The position numbers and the translations under genes are program-made. The notes beneath the pieces are model-generated. The model made no database searches, was not told where the DNA came from, and worked only from the letters and a program-made list of their open reading frames with translations. Below, piece by piece: positions 1 to 8,346 of a stretch of DNA of 64,000 nucleotides. Positions within the stretch are counted from its first letter, which is position 1, and each line of letters opens with the position of its first letter. Source of the stretch: Microbacteriaceae bacterium X2B. GTDB taxonomy: Bacteria > Actinomycetota > Actinomycetes > Actinomycetales > Microbacteriaceae. The stretch is from positions 58,112-122,111 of the forward strand of contig SCPB01000003.1 in NCBI GenBank assembly GCA_005502445.1, in the 5' to 3' direction.

Positions 1-42
1 CGACACTCCGGCGCGACGCGCGACCTCGTCGATCCCGACCAT
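1..42 (-). CDS. LacI-family transcriptional regulator, N-terminus only (runs off the window)
   Basis: Only the first 14 codons are inside the window; the rest lies to the left of base 1. They read MVGIDEVARRAGVS, which is the start of the LacI-type helix-turn-helix (the usual form is I-x-D-V-A-x-x-A-G-V-S). A good ribosome binding site (AGGAG, six bases before the ATG) supports this start. A palindromic LacI-type operator lies 55 bases upstream at 97-110 and closely matches two operators in front of the maltose operon. I infer that this repressor controls itself and the maltose/maltodextrin genes; the effector-binding domain that could confirm this is not visible. Confidence 0.8.
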   Translation of the reverse strand, partial: MVGIDEVARRAGVS

Positions 43-96
43 GCGGCTCCTGCTCTCTTCCCCTTCCTGAGGATAACGGCACCGAGCCCGCCGGCG

Positions 97-110
97 TGCA
101 AACGCTTGCG
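97..110. promoter_or_regulatory. LacI-type operator upstream of the partial repressor gene
   Basis: TGCAAACGCTTGCG is a near-palindrome with the central CG typical of LacI-family operators. It is nearly the same as the sites at 4235-4248 and 4332-4345, suggesting autoregulation by the repressor starting at 42. Confidence 0.65.
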
Positions 111-194
111 CTGCGGTGGTCACGCGCCCCCGCGCGACCTTGTATTCTGTTCTGGCGCGTTCGGTCGGTGACGACACGGGTCGGGCGTGCGCAT

Positions 195-279
195 GGCGAG
201 TTACCCAAGTGGCCAAAGGGATCTGACTGTAAATCAGCCGGCGTAGCCTTCGGGGGTTCGAATCCCTCACTCGCCACCA
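195..279 (+). tRNA. tRNA-Tyr (anticodon GTA)
   Basis: The acceptor arms GGCGAGT (195-201) and ACTCGCC (269-275) pair perfectly. The anticodon loop in CTGACTGTAAATCAG carries GTA. There is a long variable arm, as in bacterial tRNA-Tyr, a canonical GGTTCGAATCC T-arm, and CCA is encoded at 277-279. Any protein reading that begins upstream and runs through this gene is therefore spurious. Confidence 0.95.
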
Positions 280-344
280 TTCGATCCGGATGCGGCCCCG
301 CGCACGCGGGGCCGTTTCCGTCGGGGCCTGCTACAACTTCTCTC

Positions 345-1160
345 ATGACTTCGAGCCGCACGGCGCACGAGGACCTGCTGCGCATCGCGCGCGCGGTCGC
401 CATCGAGGCCGGCGAGCTCGTCGTCGCGGCGCGGCGCGCGGGTGTCGCGGTCGCCGACCGCAAGTCGTCGCCCGTCGACATCGTGACGCAGGTGGACCGC
501 GACAGCGAGGCGCTCATTCGCGAGCGGCTCGCGCAGACGCGTCCGCTCGACGGCTTCTTCGGCGAGGAGGGCGGTCGCGGCTCGAGCACGAGCGGGCTGA
601 CCTGGATCGTCGATCCGATCGACGGCACGGTCAACTACCTGTACGGCATCCCGCACTACGCGATCAGCGTCGCCGTCGTCGAGGGCGAGGCCGACCCGCA
701 GTCGTGGACGGCGCTCGCCGGCGTCGTGCTGAACCCGGTCACGGGCGAGCTGTTCCACGCTCGGCGACACGGAGGGGCCTTCCTGGGCACGTCGCCGATC
801 GCCATCGCGGCGCCGGTGCCGCTCGCCGAGTCGCTCATCGCGACGGGCTTCGCCTACGCGCCCGTGACGCGCGCCGAGCAGGGGGAGCTCATCGCGCGAC
901 TGCTGCCCGCGGTCCGCGACATCCGCCGGATGGGCACGGCGTCCCTCGACCTGTGCGCGGTGGCAGCTGGGCGCGTGAACGCGTACTTCGAGCGCACCCT
1001 GAGCCCGTGGGACCACGCCGCGGGCGGGCTCATCGCGACGGAGGCGGGGGCCGTGGTGAAGGGTCGTGGCGAACGCCGCCCCGACCACGAGTTCATCCTC
1101 GCCGCGCACCCGCGCATGGCCCGCGAGCTCGAGTCGATCGTGGGCCCGCTCGGCGCGTGA
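345..1160 (+). CDS. Inositol monophosphatase family phosphatase
   Basis: A 271-residue Mg-dependent phosphatase of the IMPase superfamily, cytoplasmic. Motif A is WIVDPIDGTVNY (about residues 87-98), preceded by the metal-ligand glutamates GEEGG (73-77). Motif B is WDHAAGGLIATEAG in the C-terminal part. These give all expected metal-binding Asp/Glu residues, and the length is typical. Substrates in this family include myo-inositol-1-phosphate, histidinol phosphate and 3'-phosphoadenosine nucleotides, and the sequence does not let me choose. I start at the ATG at 345 because the longer in-frame reading crosses the tRNA-Tyr gene. It appears monocistronic, with a GC hairpin just after the stop. 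Confidence 0.9.
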   Translation: MTSSRTAHEDLLRIARAVAIEAGELVVAARRAGVAVADRKSSPVDIVTQVDRDSEALIRERLAQTRPLDGFFGEEGGRGSSTSGLTWIVDPIDGTVNYLYGIPHYAISVAVVEGEADPQSWTALAGVVLNPVTGELFHARRHGGAFLGTSPIAIAAPVPLAESLIATGFAYAPVTRAEQGELIARLLPAVRDIRRMGTASLDLCAVAAGRVNAYFERTLSPWDHAAGGLIATEAGAVVKGRGERRPDHEFILAAHPRMARELESIVGPLGA

Positions 1161-1168
1161 ACGACATG

Positions 1169-1184
1169 CCCCCCGTTTGGGGGG
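1169..1184 (+). terminator. Short GC hairpin after the phosphatase gene
   Basis: CCCCCC-GTTT-GGGGGG forms a perfect 6-bp stem nine bases after the stop codon. There is no U-tract, so termination is only suggested. Confidence 0.4.
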
Positions 1185-1383
1185 TGGCGTGAATCATGTT
1201 CGTGGACTGGAGGAATCCGCGCCCGCGGGTTAGTCTTTACCAATCCGTGATAATTCAGCCACGCTGTCGATCCCGGATCAACCCACCCCAGAGCGGTCGC
1301 TCGAACCCCGTCACATCAGGGGGAGGTTCCCCTGCGGGAACTCCGTGCGGCCATACGACACGAAACTAAAGGTTATTCGACAC

Positions 1384-2433
1384 GTGACTGACGAGTTCCA
1401 GCGGCCGGCTGGGGATCTCCCCTCGAGCCCCGCCGCCTTCACCGGAAGCCTCGAGTCCCTTGGGTTCGGCAACACTGAGCAATCCCCGACTGCGGCGATC
1501 GTTCTTCCCGCTGCCGAAGTCGCCGCCGCCAGCCGCCGCGCCTTGCGCGAGTCGGAGCGGTCGGCCTCTTCGCACCGCAGCCGCCGTTCCGCGAAGAGGG
1601 CTCCTTCCCATCCGCAGGCCACTCCGCATCTGCCCGCCGCGGCCGCGCCCGCCCCCCGGCCGGTCATGCGCCACGGCGTGCAGCCCTCGAGGCTCCCGAT
1701 CGCCCGCCGGATCGCGCAACGTGCTCTCCCGCCGACCGTCATGCTCGCCGTCGCGGGCCTCCTCATCGGCACGACCGTGCCCGCCAACGCTCTCTTCCGC
1801 CCGGCGGATGTCGTTGCCTCCACGGGCCTGACCTCGCTCGCGACGGTCGCATCCGCCGAGAAGTCGGCCGAGCCGGCCCAGGTGCTCGAGCTGAGCACGA
1901 CCGCTGCCGCCGCTGCGCCCGTCGCGAGCCGCGACGACTGGACCGTCACCTCCTACGCGGAGACCCTGCGGGCGAAGTACGGCAACCGCGACTTCAGCTA
2001 CGCGATCAGCGGCACGGGTGCTGTGCGCTGGCCGTTCCCCTTCGTGACGAGCGTCAGCTCCGGATTCGGCCAGCGCGCCGCCCCCTGCCGCGGATGCTCC
2101 AGCTACCACCGCGGCACCGACTTCACCCCCGGCTACGGCACGCCGATTCAGGCTATCGCCGACGGCGTCGTCTCGGGTCGGGACGAGGGCTGGTCCTACG
2201 GGGAGCACGTGTTCATCGACAGCGTCGTCAACGGGCAAAAGGTCACGACGCTCTACGCGCACATGGAGGAGGGCAGCTCGCCGCTCGTCCCCGGCCAGGC
2301 GGTAAAGGCGGGCGACCTAGTTGGACGTGTCGGTAACTCCGGCGCGTCGACCGGCCCGCACCTCCACCTCGAGGTGCGCCTCGATGGTGTCCCGTTCGAT
2401 TCGTTCGCCTGGCTGGTCGCTAACGCGAGCTGA
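1384..2433 (+). CDS. M23-family peptidoglycan endopeptidase (LytM/gametolysin type)
   Basis: A secreted or membrane-anchored cell-wall hydrolase of about 349 residues. The N-terminal third is Ala/Pro/Arg-rich, followed by one hydrophobic segment (MLAVAGLLIGTTVPANA) that is a late signal anchor or signal peptide. The C-terminal domain is a complete M23 metallopeptidase: zinc ligands in HRGTDF (His at about 242) and in HLHLEV (His at about 326 and 328). It should cleave peptide cross-bridges during growth or division. I place the start at the GTG at 1384, after an AAAGG sequence; a GTG at 1345 in the same frame is an alternative. It has a long upstream region (1185-1383) without a gene that could be a regulated leader. 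It is convergent with the GH13 gene and shares a terminator with it. Confidence 0.85.
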   Translation: MTDEFQRPAGDLPSSPAAFTGSLESLGFGNTEQSPTAAIVLPAAEVAAASRRALRESERSASSHRSRRSAKRAPSHPQATPHLPAAAAPAPRPVMRHGVQPSRLPIARRIAQRALPPTVMLAVAGLLIGTTVPANALFRPADVVASTGLTSLATVASAEKSAEPAQVLELSTTAAAAAPVASRDDWTVTSYAETLRAKYGNRDFSYAISGTGAVRWPFPFVTSVSSGFGQRAAPCRGCSSYHRGTDFTPGYGTPIQAIADGVVSGRDEGWSYGEHVFIDSVVNGQKVTTLYAHMEEGSSPLVPGQAVKAGDLVGRVGNSGASTGPHLHLEVRLDGVPFDSFAWLVANAS

Positions 2434-2440
2434 TGACTCG

Positions 2441-2495
2441 CTCCACGGCACGACGGCCCCCGACTCCTCACGGAGCGGGGGCCGTCGTCGTGGAG
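2441..2495. terminator. Bidirectional terminator between M23 peptidase and GH13 genes
   Basis: A long GC-rich inverted repeat (CTCCACG...CGACGGCCCCCG paired with CGGGGGCCGTCG...CGTGGAG) sits in the 70 bases between two convergent stop codons. Confidence 0.75.
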
Positions 2496-2503
2496 CGGTC
2501 GGT

Positions 2504-4204
2504 CTAGTCGGCGATCCAGACCGTCGAGTCGGTGGGCACCGCGCGCCCGTGGAGCTCGCCGCTCGCGAGCAGCACCGAGCCCGCCGGCAGCTCGACCGCG
2601 GTCGTACCGAGGTTGGAGATGACCGTGATCGGGCCGTTGCGGAAGGCGACGACGTGGTCGCCGTAGCCCTCGAGCCAGGTCACCGAGCCGAGTCCGAGGT
2701 CGAACCGCGAGCGCAGGGCGAGCGCCGAGCGGTAGAGCTCGAGCGTCGAGCCCGTCACCCCCTCCTGCACGTCGCGGGCGTACTCGCGGAAGACCGCGGG
2801 CTGCGGCAGCCAGCTCGCGCCGGTGTCGTTGAATCCGAACGCCGGGGCGTCGGCCTCCCACGGAACGGGGACGCGGCATCCGTCACGGCCGTAGGCCTCA
2901 CCGCCGGTGCGGTGGAAGGTCGGGTCTTCGCGCACGTGGTCATCGAGCTCGATGACCTCGGGCAGGCCGAGCTCCTCTCCCTGGTAGAGGTAGGCGCTGC
3001 CGGGCAGGCTCAGCATGAGCGCAGTAGCGGCACGAGCGCGGCGAAGGCCGATCTCCGCGTCGGGCTTGTCGGGGGACTTGGGGCCGATGCCGGCGTTGGG
3101 GCCGGCCGTGTGCTCTGGGAGCCCGTAGCGGCTCGCGTGACGGACGACATCGTGGTTCGACAGCACCCACGTGCTCGGGGCGCCGACACCCGTGAAGGCG
3201 GCGATCGACTCGTCGATGACCGCGCGGAGCTTCTCGGCCTGCCACGGCGTGCTGAGGTAGCTGAAGTTGAAGGCCTGGTGCATCTCGTCGGGGCGCACCC
3301 AGAGGGCGGCCTTCTCGAGCGGCTCGACCCAGGCCTCGGCGCACAGCACCCGGTCGCCGTCGTAGGCGGCGAGCACCTGGTGCCAGTCGCGGTAGACCTC
3401 GTGCACGGCGGGCTGCGCCCAGTAGGGAACGTCCTCCGGCGACATGAGCGCGTCGGCTATGCCCTCGACATCGCTCTTCTCGGCGATGTCGGGAAGCCCC
3501 TCCTTCTTCATGAGGCCGTGGGCGACATCGACGCGGAAGCCGTCGACGCCGCGGTCGAGCCAGAAGCGCAGGATCCGACGGAACTCCTCCCAGACCTCGG
3601 GATTCTTCCAGTTGAAGTCGGGTTGCGAGCTGTCGAAGATGTGCAGATACCACTGGCCGGGCCGGCCGTCGGCCTCGACCACGCGGGTCCAGGCGGCACC
3701 GCCGAAGACCGAGGGCCAGTTGTTCGGCGGCAGTTCCCCGTTCTCGCCCAGGCCGTCGCGGAACATGTAGCGGTCGCGCTCGGGCGAGCCCGGGCCGGCC
3801 GCGAGGGCCTGCTGGAACCACTCGTGCTCGCTCGAGGAGTGGTTGGGGACGAGGTCGACGATGACGCGCAGGCCGAGCTCGCGCGCGCGGTCGCGCATCG
3901 CGTCGAAGTCGGCGAGCGTGCCGAAGAGCGGGTCGACATCGCAGTAATCGCTCACGTCGTAGCCGGCATCGCGCTGGGGCGAGCGGAAGAACGGCGAAAG
4001 CCACACGGCGTCGACCCCGAGCGCGGCGAGCGCGGGGAGGCGCTCGGTGATGCCGGCCAGATCGCCGATGCCGTCTCCGGATGCGTCGGCGAACGAGCGC
4101 GGGTAGATCTGGTAGATGACGGCGGAGCGCCACCATTCAGCACCCGGTGTGGACGCCGCGCGTACGGGCGAGAGGGTCGTGATAGGGGTGGTGTCGGTAG
4201 ACAT
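2504..4204 (-). CDS. GH13 alpha-glucosidase / oligo-1,6-glucosidase type
   Basis: A cytoplasmic glycoside hydrolase of 566 residues with the full GH13 (beta/alpha)8 signature. Region I is DLVPNH (117-122), region II GFRVDVAH with nucleophile Asp226, the acid/base Glu290 is in VLCAEAW, and region IV is SNHDVVRH (about 350-357). The D-P-L-F-G-T segment and overall length fit the GH13 alpha-glucosidase group that releases glucose from imported maltose, isomaltose or maltodextrins. There is no signal peptide. The start is the ATG at 4204; further in-frame codons upstream overlap the operator region. The gene is divergent from malEFG and shares an intergenic region with two LacI-type operators, so it is probably induced together with the importer. 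Exact substrate preference is not decidable here. Confidence 0.88.
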   Translation of the reverse strand: MSTDTTPITTLSPVRAASTPGAEWWRSAVIYQIYPRSFADASGDGIGDLAGITERLPALAALGVDAVWLSPFFRSPQRDAGYDVSDYCDVDPLFGTLADFDAMRDRARELGLRVIVDLVPNHSSSEHEWFQQALAAGPGSPERDRYMFRDGLGENGELPPNNWPSVFGGAAWTRVVEADGRPGQWYLHIFDSSQPDFNWKNPEVWEEFRRILRFWLDRGVDGFRVDVAHGLMKKEGLPDIAEKSDVEGIADALMSPEDVPYWAQPAVHEVYRDWHQVLAAYDGDRVLCAEAWVEPLEKAALWVRPDEMHQAFNFSYLSTPWQAEKLRAVIDESIAAFTGVGAPSTWVLSNHDVVRHASRYGLPEHTAGPNAGIGPKSPDKPDAEIGLRRARAATALMLSLPGSAYLYQGEELGLPEVIELDDHVREDPTFHRTGGEAYGRDGCRVPVPWEADAPAFGFNDTGASWLPQPAVFREYARDVQEGVTGSTLELYRSALALRSRFDLGLGSVTWLEGYGDHVVAFRNGPITVISNLGTTAVELPAGSVLLASGELHGRAVPTDSTVWIAD

Positions 4205-4234
4205 GGGGACGACTGTACGCCACGAGCGGTCGGA

Positions 4235-4248
4235 TGCAAGCGTTTGCA
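4235..4248. promoter_or_regulatory. LacI-type operator 1 of the maltose locus
   Basis: TGCAAGCGTTTGCA is a near-perfect palindrome with a central CG. It lies 31 bases upstream of the GH13 start codon and probably represses the leftward gene. Confidence 0.7.
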
Positions 4249-4303
4249 CACGATGTACGAAAGATTGGCGGAGCGCGGTTTCCTCCCTTCCTACGAGCAC
4301 GAG

Positions 4304-4332
4304 TTGTCAAGACACCATTCGCCTGCTCTAAT
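4304..4332 (+). promoter_or_regulatory. Promoter of the malE operon
   Basis: TTGTCA (-35, 4304-4309) and TCTAAT (-10, 4327-4332) are separated by exactly 17 bases. Each matches the sigma-70 consensus at five of six positions. An operator starts at the last base of the -10 box. Confidence 0.6.
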
Positions 4333-4345
4333 GGAAGCGCTTGCA
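4332..4345. promoter_or_regulatory. LacI-type operator 2, overlapping the malE promoter start site
   Basis: TGGAAGCGCTTGCA matches the operators at 97-110 and 4235-4248. It covers the expected transcription start, a classical repressor position. Confidence 0.7.
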
Positions 4346-4461
4346 GAAGCAGGCACATCAAGAGAATGGCCTCTTAGGCGAAGGTGCGCCCTAGACAACA
4401 TCGGGTTCACCGGCAGCGCGTCCGGCGACGAGGCCGTCCGCACACGAAAGGGTGAACACCG

Positions 4462-5709
4462 ATGAAGGTGACCTCACGCAGCCTCACGATCACGGGAGCG
4501 CTGGCCATCTCGGCCATCGTCCTCGCCGGGTGCTCCTCGCCCGCGGGCGAGCAACAGCCCGAGGAGCCGCAGTTCGAGGGCTCGTTGACCATCTGGGTCG
4601 ACGCCGACCGCGTTCCCGTCCTCGAGGGGATCGCCGAGCAGTTCGAGGAGGAGCGCGGCGTCTCGGTCGAACTCGTCACGAAGGAGTTCGGCACGATCCG
4701 CGACGACCTGATCACTCAGGCCCCGACCGGCAACGGCCCCGACATCATCGTCGGCGCGCACGACTGGCTGGGCAAGCTCGTGCAGAACGGCGTCGTGGCC
4801 CCGCTCGAGCTCGGCGACAAGGCCTCGGAGTTCCAGGAGGTCGCCGTGACCGCCATGAGCTATGAGGGTCAGACCTACGGCCTGCCTTACTCCGTCGAGA
4901 ACATCGCCCTCGTGCGCAACGTCGACATCGCCCCCGAGGCGCCCGCCACCTTCGACGACCTCATCGCCGCCGGGCAGGCCGCCGTCGCCGACGGCTCCGC
5001 CGAGTACGCTTTCCTCGTCGGCCTCGACCCCAACGCCGCCGACCCATACCACCTGTACCCGCTGCAGGCATCGTTCGGCGCTCCCGTCTTCGAGATCACC
5101 GCGGACGGCACCTACGACCCGACCGCGCTCGCGCTCGGCAACGAGGGCGGCGAGGCCTTCGCCGTGAAGCTGCGCGAGTGGGGCCAGGCGGGTCTGCTCA
5201 ACACCAACATCTCGGGCGACATCGCCCGCGAGGAGTTCGTGGCCGGCAAGTCGCCGTTCTGGCTCACCGGCCCGTGGAGCATCCCGGCGATCACCGAGGC
5301 GGGCATCAACTACGCCGTCGACCCGATCCCGACCGCCGGTGGCGAGGTCGCGACGCCGTTCGTCGGCGTGCAGGGCTTCTTCGTCTCGAGCGAGAGCGAG
5401 AACAAGCTCGCCGCCAACGAGTTCCTCGTGAACTACGTGGGCACCGAGGCCGTGCAGACCGCTCTCTACGAGGTCGGCGGCCGCGCCCCCGCCCTGCTCT
5501 CGGCCTTCGAGGCCGCGCAGGCCGATGAGGTCGTCGGCGCATTCGGCGCCGTCGGCGCCACCGGCGTGCCGATGCCGAACGTTCCCGCAATGGACGTCGT
5601 GTGGTCCGACTGGGGCTCGACCGAGGTCGCCATCATCAACGGCCAGGGCGACCCCGTCGAGCTCTGGCGCGCGATGGTCGCGAGCATCGAGAGCAAGATC
5701 GCGGGCTGA
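4462..5709 (+). CDS. malE: Maltose/maltodextrin ABC transporter substrate-binding lipoprotein
   Basis: A 415-residue lipoprotein of the family-1 extracellular solute-binding proteins. The N-terminus has a basic region, a hydrophobic stretch and the lipobox LAGC, so Cys at about residue 23 would be lipidated and the protein tethered outside the membrane. The mature part has typical MalE features (WVDADRV near the N-terminus, PYSVENIALVRN, SPFWLTGPWSIPAI). It is the first gene of a malE-malF-malG-GH13 operon preceded by a promoter with a LacI-type operator. No ATP-binding subunit is encoded nearby, which is usual for actinobacterial CUT1 importers that share an MsiK-type ATPase. An inverted repeat follows the stop, before malF. 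Confidence 0.9.
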   Translation: MKVTSRSLTITGALAISAIVLAGCSSPAGEQQPEEPQFEGSLTIWVDADRVPVLEGIAEQFEEERGVSVELVTKEFGTIRDDLITQAPTGNGPDIIVGAHDWLGKLVQNGVVAPLELGDKASEFQEVAVTAMSYEGQTYGLPYSVENIALVRNVDIAPEAPATFDDLIAAGQAAVADGSAEYAFLVGLDPNAADPYHLYPLQASFGAPVFEITADGTYDPTALALGNEGGEAFAVKLREWGQAGLLNTNISGDIAREEFVAGKSPFWLTGPWSIPAITEAGINYAVDPIPTAGGEVATPFVGVQGFFVSSESENKLAANEFLVNYVGTEAVQTALYEVGGRAPALLSAFEAAQADEVVGAFGAVGATGVPMPNVPAMDVVWSDWGSTEVAIINGQGDPVELWRAMVASIESKIAG

Positions 5710-5729
5710 CACCCGACCACGACACCATG

Positions 5730-5784
5730 GCTTGCCGGGACCTGTTCCAGCGCCTCGCGCTGAGTAAATAGGCTCCCGGCAAGC
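5730..5784 (+). terminator. Intra-operon hairpin between malE and malF
   Basis: GCTTGCCGGGA (5730-5740) pairs perfectly with TCCCGGCAAGC (5774-5784). Because it lies between the binding-protein gene and the permease genes, it more likely protects malE mRNA or attenuates read-through than ends the operon. Confidence 0.55.
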
Positions 5785-5813
5785 TCCTGGTGAGGGACGA
5801 CGTTCGGAGAACC

Positions 5814-7442
5814 ATGAGCATCACGACCCCCGGAGCGCAGCCGCCGCTGACCGCCCCACCCGCTGCCCCAGCGCCAGCCGGGCGCACGACGGCGATCCGA
5901 TCGCAGGCGCAGACCGTGCGCCGCCTGCTGATCAAGATCGCGCTGCTCGGCGTCGTCGACGCGATCGCGCTCTTTGCGATGTTCGTGCTCGTCCTGCAGG
6001 AGTCGTGGCTCGTCCTCGCGATCGCGGCCGTGGTCACGGTCACGATCAACGTCATCTACCTGCGCCCCGGCTGGCTGCCGGCGAAGTACCTCGCGCCGGG
6101 CGTGTTCTTCCTCGCCCTGTTCCAGATATTCGTGGTCGTCTACAGCGGCTACATCGCCTTCACGAACTACGGCGACGGCCACAACTCGACGAAGGAGGAC
6201 GCGGTGCAGTCGATCATCGCGAACTCCCTCAAGCGCGTGCCGGACTCGCCCACCTACCGCGTCACCGTCGTCGAGCAGTTCGGCACCTACGGCTTCCTCG
6301 TCACCGACCCCGAGGGCGAGGTCCTGCTCGGCACCGCCGACCAGCCGCTCGACGAGGTCCCCGATGCGGATGAGGACAGCACCGGCAAGGCCGTCGGCGT
6401 GCCCGGGTGGACGACCCTCCGCTTCGGCGACCTCCTCGCCAACCAGTCGGCGATCACCGAGCTCAGCGTTCCCCTGAGCGACGACCCCAACGACGGCGCC
6501 CTGCGCACGCCCGACGGCTCGAGCGCCTACGTGTACCTCTCCGATCTCGTCTACGACGAACAGGCCGGCACCTTCACCGACAGTGCCACCGGCACGGCCT
6601 ACCGAGACGAAGGCGACGGCGCGTTCGTCAACGACGACGGCCGCGAACTGACTCCCGGCTGGAAGATCGACGTGGGCTTCGAGAACTTCGCCCGCGCCTT
6701 CACGAGCGACGACATCCGCGGCCCGCTCCTCAGCGTGACGCTGTGGACCTTCGCCTTCGCGATCCTCTCCGTCGCGTCCACCTTCGCGCTCGGCCTCTTC
6801 CTCGCGATCGTCTTCAACGCCCCGCACATGCGCGGCAAGAAGATCTACCGCGTCATCATGGTGCTGCCCTACGCCTTCCCCGGATTCCTGTCAGGGCTCG
6901 TCTTCCTCGGCCTGTTCAACCAGGACTTCGGCTACTTCAACCAAGTGCTGCTCGGCGGAGCCGACATCCCCTGGCTCACCGATCCGTGGCTCGCGAAGTT
7001 CAGCGTGCTGTTCGTCAACCTCTGGCTCGGCTTCCCGTACATGTTCCTCATCTGCACAGGGGCGCTGCAGTCGATCCCCGAAGAGCTCAGCGAAGCGGCG
7101 ACCGTCGACGGCGCCAGGCCCTGGGCGGTCTTCCGCCTCATCAAGTTCCCGCTGCTGCTCGTCTCGGTCGCGCCGCTGCTGATCTCGAGCTTCGCCTTCA
7201 ACTTCAACAACTTCAACATCATCTACATGCTCACCGGCGGCGGGCCACGCGACGTCGAGGCGGGCGTCGACGCCGGAGCCACCGACATCCTCATCACGCT
7301 CGTCTACAAGGTGGCGTTCGGCGAGGGCACCGGCCGCGACTACGGTCTCGCGAGCGCCTTCGCGATCCTCATCTTCCTCATCGTCGCGACCATCTCGATC
7401 ATCTCCTTCCGTCAGACCAAGGCCCTCGAGGAGCTGAATTGA
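5814..7442 (+). CDS. malF: Maltose ABC transporter permease, MalF type
   Basis: A 542-residue inner-membrane permease. Like MalF it has extra N-terminal transmembrane helices and a large extracytoplasmic domain (roughly residues 120-290, between FTNYGDGH and the FARAFT region) that in the known family contacts the binding protein. The C-terminal half is a standard binding-protein-dependent permease domain with the EAA loop LSEAATVDGARPWAVF, which docks to the ATPase. The ATG at 5814 has GGAG just upstream and is preferred to an in-frame GTG at 5790. It is followed by malG after one base. Confidence 0.9.
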   Translation: MSITTPGAQPPLTAPPAAPAPAGRTTAIRSQAQTVRRLLIKIALLGVVDAIALFAMFVLVLQESWLVLAIAAVVTVTINVIYLRPGWLPAKYLAPGVFFLALFQIFVVVYSGYIAFTNYGDGHNSTKEDAVQSIIANSLKRVPDSPTYRVTVVEQFGTYGFLVTDPEGEVLLGTADQPLDEVPDADEDSTGKAVGVPGWTTLRFGDLLANQSAITELSVPLSDDPNDGALRTPDGSSAYVYLSDLVYDEQAGTFTDSATGTAYRDEGDGAFVNDDGRELTPGWKIDVGFENFARAFTSDDIRGPLLSVTLWTFAFAILSVASTFALGLFLAIVFNAPHMRGKKIYRVIMVLPYAFPGFLSGLVFLGLFNQDFGYFNQVLLGGADIPWLTDPWLAKFSVLFVNLWLGFPYMFLICTGALQSIPEELSEAATVDGARPWAVFRLIKFPLLLVSVAPLLISSFAFNFNNFNIIYMLTGGGPRDVEAGVDAGATDILITLVYKVAFGEGTGRDYGLASAFAILIFLIVATISIISFRQTKALEELN

Positions 7443-7443
7443 C

Positions 7444-8346
7444 ATGACCACCGGCACCGCACCCGCCCGCGCCATCCCCGAACGCCGCCGCCGCGGCTTC
7501 GCCGTCTGGTTCCTCGACACCGGCTGGCGCCACCTCGTCGGCCTCGCGATGCTCGTCTTCGCGGCGTTCCCGCTGCTCTACGTGCTCTCGGCCTCGCTCA
7601 ACCCCACGGGCACGCTCGTCGGCTCGAACACTCTCTTCCGCACGATCGAATTCAGCAACTACGTCGAGCTCTTCCAGCGCGAGCAGCAGCCCTACGCTGC
7701 ATGGTTCCTCAACACGCTCGTGATCGGCCTCGTGACGGCAGCGTCGACCGTCTTCCTGGGTGCGCTGGCGGCCTACGCCTTCTCGCGGCTGCGCTTCACC
7801 GGGCGTCGGGTCGGCCTCCTGACGCTCCTGCTGGTGCAGATGTTCCCGCAGATCCTCGGCGTCGTGGCGATCTTCCTGCTCATGTCGGGCATCGGCGAGA
7901 TCTTCCCGCAGATCGGCATCGGTACGCAGGCCGGCCTCATCCTCGTCTACCTCGGCGGTGCGCTCGGTGTGAACACGTACCTCATGTACGGCTTCTTCAA
8001 CACGATCCCGATCTCGATCGACGAGGCGGCGAAGCTCGACGGCGCGAGCCACGCGCAGATCTTCTTCGGCATCGTGCTGCGACTCGTCGCGCCGATCCTC
8101 GCCGTCGTGGGTCTGCTGTCGTTCATCGCGACCTTCAGCGAGTTCGTGATCGCCTCGATCATCCTGACCGACCCGCAGACGCAGACGCTCGCCGTCGGGC
8201 TCTACCAGTTCGTCTCGCAAGAGACGTCACGCAATTGGACCCTCTTCTCGGCTGGCGCGGTCCTCGCGGCGATCCCGGTCATGGCGCTGTTCCTGTACCT
8301 GCAGAAGTACATCATCGGCGGCCTCACCGCGGGCGCTGTGAAGTGA
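7444..8346 (+). CDS. malG: Maltose ABC transporter permease, MalG type
   Basis: A 300-residue permease with about six transmembrane helices and the EAA loop DEAAKLDGASHAQIFF. It pairs with MalF to form the maltodextrin channel. The C-terminus ends in a polar GLTAGAVK tail, as is common for MalG proteins. It starts one base after the malF stop and its own stop overlaps the start of the downstream GH13 gene (GTGA, 8343-8346), showing translational coupling. Confidence 0.92.
   Translation: MTTGTAPARAIPERRRRGFAVWFLDTGWRHLVGLAMLVFAAFPLLYVLSASLNPTGTLVGSNTLFRTIEFSNYVELFQREQQPYAAWFLNTLVIGLVTAASTVFLGALAAYAFSRLRFTGRRVGLLTLLLVQMFPQILGVVAIFLLMSGIGEIFPQIGIGTQAGLILVYLGGALGVNTYLMYGFFNTIPISIDEAAKLDGASHAQIFFGIVLRLVAPILAVVGLLSFIATFSEFVIASIILTDPQTQTLAVGLYQFVSQETSRNWTLFSAGAVLAAIPVMALFLYLQKYIIGGLTAGAVK

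Noticed and set aside
96..344. N-terminal extension of the inositol monophosphatase gene
   Set aside because: It would be translated through the tRNA-Tyr gene; the ATG at 345 gives a full family-length protein.
2321..4465. 714-codon plus-strand reading frame opposite the GH13 gene, and similar long antisense frames elsewhere
   Set aside because: These are shadows of GC-rich codon bias: no domain signatures, no ribosome binding sites, Arg/Val/Gly-rich composition, and each opposes a gene with complete catalytic motifs.
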